A stretch of DNA of 59,984 nt, taken from assembly GCA_938010385.1 (NCBI GenBank), contig CALLVD010000012.1:1-59984 (forward strand), in the 5' to 3' direction. Below, piece after piece: positions 20,793-32,200 of the stretch (position 1 is its first letter; each line of letters begins with the position of its first letter). The notes below the pieces were generated by a model. It ran no database searches and had not been told where the DNA came from. It was given only the letters and a program-made list of their open reading frames with translations. The DNA comes from an uncultured Robiginitomaculum sp. GTDB taxonomy: Bacteria; Pseudomonadota; Alphaproteobacteria; Caulobacterales; Maricaulaceae. The position numbers were made by a program, and so were the translations under genes.

Positions 20793-21992
20793 ATGGTCGA
20801 TTTTACACGCCTTGAAGATATTAATTTTGCCGGAAAAACTGCGATGGTCCGCGTTGATTTCAACGTTCCCGTCAATGATGGCGGCGGCATATCCGACGAT
20901 ACGCGCCTGCGTGCAGCGGTCCCGACGATTAAGGCGCTGCAAGACAAAGGCGCGAAAATTATATTGATGTCTCACTTCGGCCGTCCGAAAGGCAAAGTCG
21001 AGCCGACCATGTCGCTCGGCTTTTTAACGGCCCCGCTGGCCGAGCTTCTCGGGTCACCGGTCGCCTTTGCCGACAGCTGTGTGGGCGCAGACGCGAAAGC
21101 CAAGGCGCAGGACTTGACGTCGGGCGATGTGCTGCTGCTGGAAAACACGCGCTTTCACAGCGAGGAAACCGATAACGATTCCGGTTTTGCGCAAGCCTTA
21201 GCAGCCCTTGGCGATGTATTTGTCCATGACGCATTTTCGGCGTCCCACCGCGCCCAGGCGTCCTCAGAAGGCATTGGCCGTATCTTGCCGTCATGCGCCG
21301 GCCTGTCTATGGCGCGGGAACTGGATCACCTGTCCCAAGCGCTGGAACATCCGAAATCTCCTGTGCTGGCCGTCGTCGGCGGGGCAAAAGTGTCGACCAA
21401 AATTGACTTACTGCAAAACTTAGTGACGAAGCTGGACGCGCTGGCAATCGGCGGCGGCATGGCAAACACCTTCCTCGCCGCGCTGGGCCATGATGTGGGC
21501 AAATCCCTGTGTGAGCATGACTTAAAGCCGCTCGCCCTAAAAATCATGGACGCGGCCAAGAAAGCCAATTGCAGCGTGCTGTTGCCTGTGGACGTGGTTG
21601 TCGCCAAAGACTTCGCCGCGCACGCGCCGCACCGCGTTTGCGGCCTTGATGATGTTGCGCCGGATGAGATGATACTGGACGCCGGCAACCAAACGGTCGA
21701 GCAGCTCGCGGATGCGATTGACCGGGCAAAAACGCTTATTTGGAACGGGCCTCTGGGCGCGTTTGAAATGGTACCGTTTGATACGGCTACAGTTGAGGCC
21801 GCGCAATATGCGGGCCGCCGCGTGAAAGAGGCCGGCTTGATTGCCGTTGCCGGCGGCGGTGATACAGTTGCCGCGCTTAAACATGCCGGCGCCGCGGACA
21901 TGTTTACCTTTATTTCGACGGCCGGCGGCGCTTTTCTGGAATGGATGGAGGGCAAACCGCTGCCCGGCGTAGAAATTTTAAAACAGACCTAG
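20793..21992 (+). CDS. pgk: Phosphoglycerate kinase
   Basis: MVRVDFNVPVNDGG, SHFGRPKG, ENTRFHSEE, GGAKVSTKI, WNGPLGAFE, GGGDTVAAL. Confidence 0.98.
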   Translation: MVDFTRLEDINFAGKTAMVRVDFNVPVNDGGGISDDTRLRAAVPTIKALQDKGAKIILMSHFGRPKGKVEPTMSLGFLTAPLAELLGSPVAFADSCVGADAKAKAQDLTSGDVLLLENTRFHSEETDNDSGFAQALAALGDVFVHDAFSASHRAQASSEGIGRILPSCAGLSMARELDHLSQALEHPKSPVLAVVGGAKVSTKIDLLQNLVTKLDALAIGGGMANTFLAALGHDVGKSLCEHDLKPLALKIMDAAKKANCSVLLPVDVVVAKDFAAHAPHRVCGLDDVAPDEMILDAGNQTVEQLADAIDRAKTLIWNGPLGAFEMVPFDTATVEAAQYAGRRVKEAGLIAVAGGGDTVAALKHAGAADMFTFISTAGGAFLEWMEGKPLPGVEILKQT

Positions 21993-22066
21993 ATGTCAGA
22001 CGCATATCCGGACTATTGTTGCCTGGAAACGGTCCGTGTCTTGGCCGCATAACAGTGAGAAAAATT

Positions 22067-23104
22067 ATGGATATCGAAGCGCTAAACGCGATTGCCGTCA
22101 AAATGGTCACGCCCGGACAAGGCATTTTAGCCGCCGATGAAAGTACCGGCACAATCAAAAAACGCTTTGACTCCATCAATGTCGAATCGACGGAAAGCAA
22201 GCGCAGGGATTGGCGCGAAATGCTGTTTCGAACTGACAAAGCCATGCAGGACCATATCTCAGGTGTTATTTTATACGATGAAACCATTCGCCAGCGCGCC
22301 GCTGACGGCACATCTTTGGTCGATTTAATTAATGCACAAGATTCCATACCGGGCATAAAAGTTGACGCCGGCACGACGCCGCTGGCCGGCCGTCCCGGGG
22401 AAACGATCACGCAAGGTCTGGACGGGCTGCGCGAGCGTCTGGCGGAATATTATGAATTAGGCGCACGGTTTGCCAAATGGCGCGCTGTTATTGAAATTTC
22501 GCCGCCTGAGCAGATGGTAAAACGCACGCCGTCTCGCGGCGCGATAAAAGCCAATAATCAAGCTTTAGCCCGCTATGCCGCGCTGTGTCAGGAAGCCAAT
22601 ATTGTGCCGATCGTCGAGCCGGAAGTCCTTATGGGCGGGCATCACAGTGTTGAGCGCTGTCACGAGGTGACCGAGATTGTATTGAACTCTCTGTTTACAG
22701 AGCTTTATGAGCAAGGCGTTAAGCTCGAAGGTACAATCTTAAAACCGAACATGGTGGTCGCCGGCAAAAAATGTCCGACGCAGCCGTCGATTGAAGAGGT
22801 AGCGACGCGCACGATCAAAGTCTTAAAAGACACTGTACCAAGCTCTGTTCCCGGTATTGCCTTCCTGTCAGGCGGGCAGGACAATGAGGTCGCAACAGCG
22901 CATCTGGATATGATCAACAAAATCGGCAATTTCACATGGAATATCACCTATTCCTATGGCCGCGCCCTGCAACAATCCGCCCTGTTTGCCTGGAAAGGCG
23001 ACGAGAAAAATTACGATGCCGCGCAAAAAGCCTTTAATCATCGGGCGCGGATGAACGGTTTGGCGTCGAAAGGCGAATGGGATGCCAAGCTTGAAAACGC
23101 TTAA
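22067..23104 (+). CDS. Class I fructose-bisphosphate aldolase
   Basis: MDIEALNAIAVKMVTPGQGILAADESTGTIKKRF; EPEVLMGGHHS; LEGTILKPNMV; FLSGGQ. Start set at 22067, not the ORF-track start 21941. Confidence 0.96.
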   Translation: MDIEALNAIAVKMVTPGQGILAADESTGTIKKRFDSINVESTESKRRDWREMLFRTDKAMQDHISGVILYDETIRQRAADGTSLVDLINAQDSIPGIKVDAGTTPLAGRPGETITQGLDGLRERLAEYYELGARFAKWRAVIEISPPEQMVKRTPSRGAIKANNQALARYAALCQEANIVPIVEPEVLMGGHHSVERCHEVTEIVLNSLFTELYEQGVKLEGTILKPNMVVAGKKCPTQPSIEEVATRTIKVLKDTVPSSVPGIAFLSGGQDNEVATAHLDMINKIGNFTWNITYSYGRALQQSALFAWKGDEKNYDAAQKAFNHRARMNGLASKGEWDAKLENA

Positions 23105-23188
23105 AATTCGCCCTTTAAGACCTTTAAATACAGACTTGGACAAATCAAAATAGGCGTCAATCAAGGCGTATCTATAACGGAGACTGAC

Positions 23189-23767
23189 ATGAGAATTTTT
23201 ACAGCCGCGCTGCTGGGCGCAAGCTTAATGGGCCTGACCGCCTGCGGGAAAGCGGATACAAACAAGGCGGTCGACGCCGCCAAAGCCGAAGCAGAGGCTA
23301 TGGCAAATAAGGCCAAGGATAAAGCAGCAGACACGATGAATGACGTTAAAGACAAAGCCAAAGAGATGACCCCGTCCACATCCGCCATAGAGGCAGAGCG
23401 GTGGTTAAAAGCAAACGGCGCGCGTCCCGACGTCATTACCCTGCCCTCCGGACTTCAATACTCCGTCAATACGGCGAGCAAAAATCCGGGCAATTCGCCT
23501 GCGCCGGGCCAAATGGTCAAAGTCCATTATGAAGGCAAGCTTATCGACGGCACGGTTTTTGACAGCTCTTACGAGCGCGGCGAGCCGGCACGCTTCCCAA
23601 GTGATCGCCTGATCAAAGGCTGGGTAGAAGCTTTGGGCATGATGAGCCCGGGTGATGAGTGGACGCTTTATGTGCCGCCAAACTTGGCTTACGGCGAGCG
23701 CGGCGGGCCCGGAATTCCGCCCAATGCTGTTTTGATTTTCCGTATGGAACTGCTTGAAAATCTTTAA
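23189..23767 (+). CDS. FKBP-type peptidyl-prolyl cis-trans isomerase, lipoprotein
   Basis: Lipobox LTACG; VKVHYEGKLIDGTVFDSSYERGEPA...GWVEALGMMSPGDEWTLYVPPNLAYGERGGPGIPPNAVLIF. Confidence 0.95.
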   Translation: MRIFTAALLGASLMGLTACGKADTNKAVDAAKAEAEAMANKAKDKAADTMNDVKDKAKEMTPSTSAIEAERWLKANGARPDVITLPSGLQYSVNTASKNPGNSPAPGQMVKVHYEGKLIDGTVFDSSYERGEPARFPSDRLIKGWVEALGMMSPGDEWTLYVPPNLAYGERGGPGIPPNAVLIFRMELLENL

Positions 23768-23774
23768 ATCTAAT

Positions 23775-23806
23775 AAAAAAGGCCGCTTCAATGAGCGGCC
23801 TTTTTC
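23775..23806 (+). terminator. Intrinsic terminator
   Basis: AAAAAAGGCCGCTtcaatgAGCGGCCTTTTTC. Confidence 0.9.
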
Positions 23807-23823
23807 TTAATGTATTCAGCAGC

Positions 23824-25329
23824 TTAACCGCTAATTCTTAGTTCGCCTAAGCTGGCAGCAATCTTCTTAAATGCCGGCGTCAGCTCTGACGCTTGCTTAG
23901 CGTCAAAATACATGCCGGGCGTGCTCGCGCATTGCAGCATCGTCTGCTTGGTCCCGGCATCATCAAGCTCAAATGTGATGGTATAAACCAGAATGCCTTT
24001 GGCTTTCGCCGCCGCGCAAACATCCAGAAGCTTGGCGTCAAGAGCCGCTTTGGCACTGCCTCCTGTCAGGCGCGTCTTGCCGTTGACTGCGGGCTCACCG
24101 AGGAAGCCGAACGGTGTATAGCCGGATGCAAACCCGCCCTTGGGGCCGCCGATTGTCTGCTTTCCGTCCGTCAAAATGACCATCGCTTTTTGCGTCTTTT
24201 TATCCGCGTAAGACCGGCCCTGGGTAAATGGCGCATTCGGCGAAACGGCGCGAAAGCCCCATGCCGCACCATTGGCGATATTTGTGTAGCCTTGGGCGTA
24301 CATATTGTTGATAGCGCGTTTGATTGTGCGCTTATTATTTGTCAGCGGCGTAAGCTTTCTGCGATCATCGCTGCACGATGTATCAACGGCATAGGCAGGG
24401 CCCTGACTGCCTGCAGGCAGCGCCGCTGCGTATTTGCCGGCAGACCTCAGACGCATGACTGCATTTCCGCCCGAATTATCAGCCAGATATGTGTAACTGT
24501 CGGAAGCCGTATCGGCCATATCCGGATGAAACGCAGGCTGGAACAGGGTTGACGGGTTGGCCGGATCGGCAGGCGTATCATCGATATCATAAGGCGGGAG
24601 GCGGTTTTCAACGCAGCCGTTCCATTTCACACCCAGCCCGGCATAGAGATCAAACCGGCTGACCGGACTGTCAAAATAGGTCTGATTTTGCGGCGATCGT
24701 CCCCGTTGATCGAGCCAGTTTTGCGATGCATATTGGTCGCCGACATTGACCCATTGCGCAAATGGCACCAGCCCGATTTGCGTGCCCGCAGCCGCCGGTT
24801 TTCCGTCGAGCAGCGTATCAACCAGCGTATTTGAAGCCGTCTTCAAAGCGGCCAGCTTATTGCCTCTCATGGACCCCGTATTATCGAGCACTAAGGCCAA
24901 GTCCAAATTCAGACGCTCATAGGTCGTTTGCGAGGTGACAGATATATCAACAGAGCGCCTGTTCAAAATCTGCATAAACACGGTATTCGCCGTTGTATTG
25001 AGCGCGATTTCATACTTGTCCCCGACCTTGCGCGCGTCAGTCACGGCGATATTATGCTGTCCGAAGCGGGCATCTAAAAATGCGTCCCCGGCGGCGATCA
25101 TTTCGCTGCGATCACTGATTTCTTCTTTAGCCACAGCCAGTGAGATAACGTCAGCTGAGGCCTGCATGTCAGCGCGGGTTTTGCGCAATAAAGCGGTGTC
25201 TACAGCAAGCCCCACAGCCAGCACTAAAACCATGGTGGCAACTCCGCTCATCATGGCAAAATTACCGTCGGTATTTTCAATGAACCGGCGGGTAAATCCG
25301 GCTGTCTCAGTTTTACTTGGCATTAACAT
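23824..25329 (-). CDS. TadG-like pilus assembly protein with von Willebrand factor A domain
   Basis: N-terminal NTDGNFAMMSGVATMVLVLAVGLAVDTALL (TadG/TadE-like), vWA MIDAS LDLALVLDNTGSM, AMVILTDGKQ. Start revised to MLMPSKTETAG (25329). Confidence 0.88.
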   Translation of the reverse strand: MLMPSKTETAGFTRRFIENTDGNFAMMSGVATMVLVLAVGLAVDTALLRKTRADMQASADVISLAVAKEEISDRSEMIAAGDAFLDARFGQHNIAVTDARKVGDKYEIALNTTANTVFMQILNRRSVDISVTSQTTYERLNLDLALVLDNTGSMRGNKLAALKTASNTLVDTLLDGKPAAAGTQIGLVPFAQWVNVGDQYASQNWLDQRGRSPQNQTYFDSPVSRFDLYAGLGVKWNGCVENRLPPYDIDDTPADPANPSTLFQPAFHPDMADTASDSYTYLADNSGGNAVMRLRSAGKYAAALPAGSQGPAYAVDTSCSDDRRKLTPLTNNKRTIKRAINNMYAQGYTNIANGAAWGFRAVSPNAPFTQGRSYADKKTQKAMVILTDGKQTIGGPKGGFASGYTPFGFLGEPAVNGKTRLTGGSAKAALDAKLLDVCAAAKAKGILVYTITFELDDAGTKQTMLQCASTPGMYFDAKQASELTPAFKKIAASLGELRISG

Positions 25330-25462
25330 AATCTGCTCCGTTTTGGTCCTTTTGGGACGTTTCGAAGCTGTCGATGCGAGCGCAGTGCCAAAAAAGCGCC
25401 TCTGTATCAAACAGGGGCGCTCTGACAGTTTTATGGTTAACGTGAAGTAAAAGCGGGGCGCC

Positions 25463-28282
25463 CTAGTTCTCAGGCAATATCTGCACCTTGTAAGCTTTAG
25501 AGTTGTCAAAGATTTGAGCGGCCAGCGGCTTCAGGTCATCGAGTGTCATAGACCGGTAGGCCTCATCGCGGCTGCGGTGATTAATATAATCGTCATCAGT
25601 CTGCGCGCTGTCGACCAGACTCATCCAATAACGATTACTCTCCAAAGATTCTTCAAGCGACTCTAAGGTCGGCTTCATGGCGCGATCAAATTCATCCTGC
25701 GTGAAATTTCCGGCTTTAAAATCATCGGCCAATTCGCCGGTCAATTTGATCATTGCACTGATGTCTTCGGGCGCAAGATCCAATGATACAGCCTGATAGC
25801 CGTAACCCTCAAAGGCATCCGCATTATAGTTAAACGCGCTCGGTGAATAAGCTGCCCCGGCCTTCTCCCGCACCTCATCCAAAAGACGCAAACCAAAGAC
25901 GCGGTCAAGCATATTCAGCTTGCGATCCCGCATAATATCGCTGCCATCCGGCGCGGGCCAATACACACGAAGCAGCGAGCGGTTGGACTCGCCTTCATGG
26001 GTCAGCGTCACAGGCGTCTTTGTGCCTTTGGGAAACGTCAGCTTACGCGCTTCCGCATAATCCGGCGTGCTGTCATCGCGGGTCGGCAAGGCTCCGAATG
26101 TGCGCGCAATTTCGTCAATAACAGTTTGCACATCCACATCACCGACAACGCCGATTTCCAGCTGTCCCGATATCAGGGCCGGCTTCACCCAAGCTTTCAC
26201 ATCTGCCATGGTCGGCGCAATAATATCGTCCAGGGACGGGATACCGAAGCGCTCGTCTCCGCTGCGGATCAGGCGCGCAATATCGCGCTGCGCCACCCCG
26301 CCGGGGGTACTGTCCAAGGTCGGATACCAGCCCTTGATATAATTATCATAGCGCGGCTCTGCATCTTCGCGAAAACCGGGCGCGACGAAATACGCTGTCA
26401 TCAGATTCAGCTGATCCGTCAGATTGTCAGGCACTGTACTCCCGGATATGACAAAACGCTGCGTACCGGCGCCAAAGTTAGCGCCGACGGTTTTGCCCGC
26501 CATGATGCGTGACAGCTCGTCATTAGTGTGCGCCTCAAGCCCGCCTGCCGTGACCGCATAGCTTGCTAATTGCTGAACGTGCGGGTTGTCTTTGGGCAAA
26601 GACAGCGTCCCGCCGCCAAAGCTTGCGGCAATCGCAATACTGTCCTTATCAAAATCGGTCTTTTTGATGTTGAGCATGACGTTATTGGCAAATTTAACGC
26701 GGGTAATCTGCGTATCCTCAATAACGTCTTTGAACACGACTTCGCCCGGCGTGCCAAAGTCTGTGTAAGCAAACTCAGCCTTTTCCATGACTGCCGGCTT
26801 ATCAACCGGTACCGCTTGGCTGTTTCTCAGGGCGGCTGTGATGACGGCTTCGGCATTATCAACGGGACTTTCCGTCGTCAGCCATATCAGCGGTTCTTCA
26901 ACGCCTTTCCATTGCGCTTTGAAGGCATCTTGGATTTCATCGAGGGTTATGTTCGGGATAGCCGCCTCAAATCGTTCAAGCGCGCTTTGCGGCGTGGTGA
27001 ATACGCGCTCGCTGCTGAAAGCGGCCGTGAGGGCATTGGCCAAGCCGCGTGTGCGGCGCGTCGGGGCTGTCTGAACAGCGACTTGCAGGCCCTTACGGTA
27101 ATTAGCGACCTGCTCGTCCAGTTCGGCCTCAGAGAATCCGTAAGTCAGGGCGCGGCGCACTTCCTGCTCGCCGGCGGCCAGCGCCTCTTCCCATTTACCG
27201 GGCGAGGCCGTCATGTTAAGCGAAGTGGCTTCGGCCGCGCCGTAAAGGTCATAGCTGCTCGCGCTTGCTGTAATGAACGGCGCATCACCGGACAACACAA
27301 TTGTTTGAAGGCGGCGGTTGAGCATGGCATTGCCGAGATTTTCAACAAGCTTTGCGCGGCGGGTTTGCGCGCTGTCTCGTTCGCGCTCGAACGGGCGCAT
27401 TACGCCGATTTCAAGGGAGGTTGAGACATCCGGGTCGGAGAAATAGCCGACCTTTAAGCCCTGTTTGACGCTGCTTCCGGGGGGAATGTCCGGCAAAGCT
27501 TCGCCAACGCCGGTCCAGTCACTGAAATACGCCTTAATCTTAGATACCGCGAAATCCGGCTCAAAATCACCGACGATAACAAGAAACACCTCTTCGGGAC
27601 GGTAATGCCCATTATAATAGGTTTCGAACTCGGGCTTATTGACAGACGCCAAGCTTTCATCCGTCCCGATCGGCAGGTTAGAGATAATGCGGCTCTCATC
27701 GAGGAAAAATTCCAGATTGGCAATCTGCGCGCGATAGCCCGGGGAGTCCCGATTGCGCTTTTCCGATTGAACAACGCCGCGTTCGCGGTCAATGGCCCCC
27801 TGATCCAGAGTCAGATTAGAAGCTGTCTCGCGCATAATTTTCAGCGTGACGTCGAACATCTCCTCATTCACCTCCGGCAGATCAAGCTGATAGACCGTCT
27901 CGTCAAAGCTTGTGTAAGCATTCGTGTCAGCGCCAAAGGCCAGACCGTAACGCTCGAGCGTTTTGGTCATCTCGCCTTCCGGAATATTCTCGGAGCCGTT
28001 AAACGCCATATGTTCCAAGAAATGAGCAAGGCCTTGCGTGCCGTCAACATCGTTTAAAGAGCCGGTGTCAAACCGCATCCGAATTGCCGCCGTCTGCGTG
28101 GGCGTATTGTTTTGCATGACCGCATAACGCAGCCCGTTTTCCAGCTTACCAAAGACAACATCTTCATCAGGCTTCAAATCACTCGCCTGATGGGCAAAAT
28201 CCACCGGACCGGGAGGGTTGCCTTGACAGGCCGCCGCCGCCAAAGCTGTCATTGAAGCGATTAGAAAGTGTTTTACGCGCAT
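25463..28282 (-). CDS. M16-family (insulinase/pitrilysin-like) zinc metallopeptidase, lipoprotein
   Basis: Inverted zinc motif HFLEHMAFNGSEN, two M16 halves, lipobox ALAAAACQG. Start revised to MRVKHFLIAS (28282). Confidence 0.93.
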   Translation of the reverse strand: MRVKHFLIASMTALAAAACQGNPPGPVDFAHQASDLKPDEDVVFGKLENGLRYAVMQNNTPTQTAAIRMRFDTGSLNDVDGTQGLAHFLEHMAFNGSENIPEGEMTKTLERYGLAFGADTNAYTSFDETVYQLDLPEVNEEMFDVTLKIMRETASNLTLDQGAIDRERGVVQSEKRNRDSPGYRAQIANLEFFLDESRIISNLPIGTDESLASVNKPEFETYYNGHYRPEEVFLVIVGDFEPDFAVSKIKAYFSDWTGVGEALPDIPPGSSVKQGLKVGYFSDPDVSTSLEIGVMRPFERERDSAQTRRAKLVENLGNAMLNRRLQTIVLSGDAPFITASASSYDLYGAAEATSLNMTASPGKWEEALAAGEQEVRRALTYGFSEAELDEQVANYRKGLQVAVQTAPTRRTRGLANALTAAFSSERVFTTPQSALERFEAAIPNITLDEIQDAFKAQWKGVEEPLIWLTTESPVDNAEAVITAALRNSQAVPVDKPAVMEKAEFAYTDFGTPGEVVFKDVIEDTQITRVKFANNVMLNIKKTDFDKDSIAIAASFGGGTLSLPKDNPHVQQLASYAVTAGGLEAHTNDELSRIMAGKTVGANFGAGTQRFVISGSTVPDNLTDQLNLMTAYFVAPGFREDAEPRYDNYIKGWYPTLDSTPGGVAQRDIARLIRSGDERFGIPSLDDIIAPTMADVKAWVKPALISGQLEIGVVGDVDVQTVIDEIARTFGALPTRDDSTPDYAEARKLTFPKGTKTPVTLTHEGESNRSLLRVYWPAPDGSDIMRDRKLNMLDRVFGLRLLDEVREKAGAAYSPSAFNYNADAFEGYGYQAVSLDLAPEDISAMIKLTGELADDFKAGNFTQDEFDRAMKPTLESLEESLESNRYWMSLVDSAQTDDDYINHRSRDEAYRSMTLDDLKPLAAQIFDNSKAYKVQILPEN

Positions 28283-28451
28283 AAAAGTCTCCGAGGCCGT
28301 CAAGCCTTGCCATATGTTTTGATGATTAAGGCAGGGGTAAGCATGTTTATAGTTTGGTGCAATCAAACTCGCCAAAATTTACCTATTCATTTACAGTTCA
28401 TGCAAATCAGGCCAGAGCAAATCCGAACCTTACGAAGTTGTCATTATTTCC

Positions 28452-29072
28452 ATGTCCGAAAAGCCAATCACCGAGCCCGTTCAAATATACGCGTTTGATT
28501 TTGACGGGACAATTACGACGAAAGATACGCTGGCGCTTTTCCTGCGTTACTATCAGGGGCCGGTCATTTGGGGCGCCAAGATTATCAGCCTCCTGCCTCA
28601 TTTTGCCTTATACGGCCTGAAGGTCATTGATCGCACGGAAGTCAAACGCCGCGTCATGCGCCGGTTTTTCAAAGGGCACAGCGCCGCCAAAGTTCAGGCC
28701 CGCGCTGATTCGTTCGCTGCTGATGTCATTCCCGCGCTCGTGCGCCCGCTCGCGCAAAAACGCCTTGATGAGCTTAAGGCGCAAAACGCCGCACTTTATA
28801 TAGTGTCGGCCTCAATCGAGCATTACCTGCATCCTTGGGCCAAATCGCAGAACATAAAGACAGTCTTCGCCACACAGCTGGAAACAGCCAACGGACGCCT
28901 GACAGGAGAGCTAAAGGGCCGAAATGTGTGGGGAAAAGGGAAAACAGCCCGAATTAGGGCAGAAATGGGGCAAATGCCTTATGAAATCGTAGAAGCGTAT
29001 GGTGACAGCGAAGGCGACAAGCCTTTGTTATACGCCGCTAAAGCGTCTTTTTGGAGACCTTTTCGCCTATGA
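28452..29072 (+). CDS. HAD-IB family (SerB-like) phosphatase
   Basis: YAFDFDGTITTKDTL, VSASIEHYL, YGDSEGDKPLL. Confidence 0.9.
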   Translation: MSEKPITEPVQIYAFDFDGTITTKDTLALFLRYYQGPVIWGAKIISLLPHFALYGLKVIDRTEVKRRVMRRFFKGHSAAKVQARADSFAADVIPALVRPLAQKRLDELKAQNAALYIVSASIEHYLHPWAKSQNIKTVFATQLETANGRLTGELKGRNVWGKGKTARIRAEMGQMPYEIVEAYGDSEGDKPLLYAAKASFWRPFRL

Positions 29073-29222
29073 TAAACTTTGCTGTTGAATTTGACAAAAT
29101 ATGTCCTATCAACGCATTAACGCCTAGCTTTTAGATTAACTTCTTGTTAGGTTATCAGTAATTATGCGCGCAATCCTGCGTGCGTGGTTTTTTTATTCGA
29201 GTGAACCATGGGGGTTTTCAAT

Positions 29223-32200
29223 ATGAAACGCACTCTACTACTAGCCGCTAGTGTCGTCGCAATCGCGTCGCCAACGATAGCGCAAGAACTTCCGCCGGCG
29301 AATGCACTGCCGGGCGAATGTTACGCACGGGTTATTGTTCCGGCGACTTACGAAACATCAAGCACGCGGATCGTATCGAAGCCTGCTTCTGAGCGGATCA
29401 CCAAGATCCCTGCCCGTTTCGAAACGGTCACAGAGCGCGTTCTGGTTCAGGAAGCCAGCTTTGAGATCGTTCCTGTCGGTGCCGGCTCAGGCGCTCGCTT
29501 GGTTCCTGGCAACGGTGCGATCACGCTGACAATCGGCGGTACAGAGTATCGTGTTGATTCATCGCGCGCAGTTCGCAATGCATCAGGCGCCCGTATCGGC
29601 ACAATTGACCAAGACGGCAATATTGTCGGCACAAGCGGCAATATGATTGCCCGCGGCGCGGTCAACCCTGTCACGCTTATCGGTGCTAACTCTTCTGTCT
29701 CTACTATGCTGCGCGTCGGTAACTCGAATTACCGCGTCGATTCAGACATGGCTGTATATGGTGCAAACGGTCGCCGCGTCGGTTCACTCGACACAAGCGG
29801 TAACCTTGTTGGCCTGAGCGGCAACATCGTCAATCGTAATGCAGTCAACTCCTACTCTTACTCCGGCGGCACATCGGGCGCGATGTCTTCCTCTTTCCGC
29901 ACAGTAACTGAAACTGTTGTTGTTCAGGAAGCGTCGACAGAGCTGGTTGCTATCCCGGCTGTCTACGGCACAGAGACTGAAACTATCGTTGTTCAGCCTG
30001 CGACTGTTGAATATCAGACAATTCCGCCGGTTTACGGTACGGAAACACGTACAGTTGTCGTCCAAGACGCCACAACTGAGCTGGTTACAATCCCTGCGAC
30101 CTACGGCACAGTGACTGAAACTGTTGTTGTTCAGGATGCGTCAACCGAGCTGGTCACTATTCCGGCGACATTTGAAACTGTCAGCGAGACCGTTGTTGTC
30201 ACGCCGCAGTCTGTCACTTACGAAACTGTTCCTGCCGTCTATGAGACTGTTGCAGAGACTGTTGTTGTTCAGGAAGCCTCCACAGAGCTGGTCACAATCC
30301 CGGCGACATTCGAAACTGTTTCTGAAACAGTTGTTGTTCAGGACGCTGCCACTGAGCTCGTCACAATCCCGGCGACTTACGGCACTGTCACAGAGACCGT
30401 TGTTGTTCAGGAAGCCTCTACAGAGCTGGTGACTATTCCGGCAACATTTGAAAACGTGACTGAAACAGTCGTGGTTACCCCCCAAACCGTAGACTACGTT
30501 TCAATCCCGGCGACATACGAAACTGTTGCTGAAACTGTTGTTGTTCAGGAAGCCTCTACAGAGCTGGTCACAATCCCGCCTGTATATGAGACTGTTGCTG
30601 AAACCGTTGTTGTTCAGGAAGCGTCTACAGAGCTGGTCACTATTCCGGCCACTTATGAGACGGTGACTGAAACCGTTGTTGTACAGGAAGCCTCTTCAGA
30701 GATGGTCTCCATCCCGGCGACTTATAAAACGGTTGCAGAAACTGTCGTTGTTCAGCCTGCGACCACTGAATATGTTCAGATCCCGGCTGAGTACGAAACT
30801 TACACAGAGACTGTTGTTGTTCAGGAAGCCTCTTCCGAGTTGGTGACTATTCCGGCGACATTTGAAACTGTTACAGAAACGATTGTGGTTACGCCGCAAA
30901 CCGTTGATTATGTTACAGTTCCTGCCGAATATGAGACATATTCTGAGACTGTTGTCGTTCAAGAAGCGTCCACTGAGCTTGTCACAATTCCGGCAACATT
31001 TGAGACAGTGACTGAAACGGTTGTAGTTACGCCGCAAACTGTTGATTACGTCACAATCCCGGCGACTTATGAAACTGTTCAGGAGCCTGTCGTTGTTCAG
31101 GAAGCCTCTACAGATCTGGTCACAATCCCGGCGACTTATGAAAATGTCACTGAAACCATCGTTGTTCAGCCCGCAGGCGTTGAGTATGTCTCCATTCCGG
31201 CGACCTATGAGACTGTCACTGAAACTGTTGTTGTTCAGGAAGCCTCGACTGAGCTCGTTTCAATCCCGGCGACTTACAGAAACGTCACTGAGACCATCGT
31301 CGTCACGCCGCAAACTGTTGACTATGTCACAATTCCGGCCACTTACGAGACCGTCACAGAGACCGTTGTTGTTCAGGAAGCGTCGACTGAAATGGTCACA
31401 ATTCCGGCAACATTCGAGACAGTGACTGAAACGGTTGTCGTGACGCCGCAGACTGTTGACTATGTCACAATCCCGGCCACTTACGAGACGGTTCAAGAGC
31501 CTGTTGTTGTTCAGGAAGCCTCCACAGAGTTGGTGACTATTCCGGCGACTTTTGAGACTGTTGCTGAAACGATCGTCGTAACGCCGCAAACTGTTGAGTA
31601 CATCTCTGTACCGGCTGTTTACGAGACTGTTCAGGAGCCTGTCATTGTTCAGGAAGCCTCTACAGAGCTGGTGACGATCCCTGCCACATACGAAACAGTG
31701 ACTGAAACTGTTGTTGTAACGCCGCAAACTGTTGACTACGTCACAGTGCCGGCTGAGTACGAAACATATACAGAAACTGTTGTTGTTCAGGAAGCGTCGA
31801 CTGAGCTTGTCTCAATCCCGGCGACCTATAAAAACGTCACTGAAACTGTTGTGGTTACGCCGCAAACTGTTGATTATGTGACAATTCCGGCCACTTACGA
31901 GACTGTTCAAGAACCTGTTGTGGTTCAGGAAGCGTCCACAGAGCTGGTCACAATCCCGGCAACATTTGAAACTGTTACAGAGACCGTTGTGGTTACGCCG
32001 CAAACTGTCGAGTACGTTTCTATCCCGCCGGTCTATGAAACTGTTCAAGAGCCTGTTGTGGTTCAGGAAGCGTCCACAGAGCTGGTCACAATCCCTGCCA
32101 CATACAAGAACGTCACTGAGACAATCGTTGTGACGCCACAAACTGTTGATTACGTCACAGTTCCGGCCGAATACGAAACATACACAGAGACTGTTGTTGT

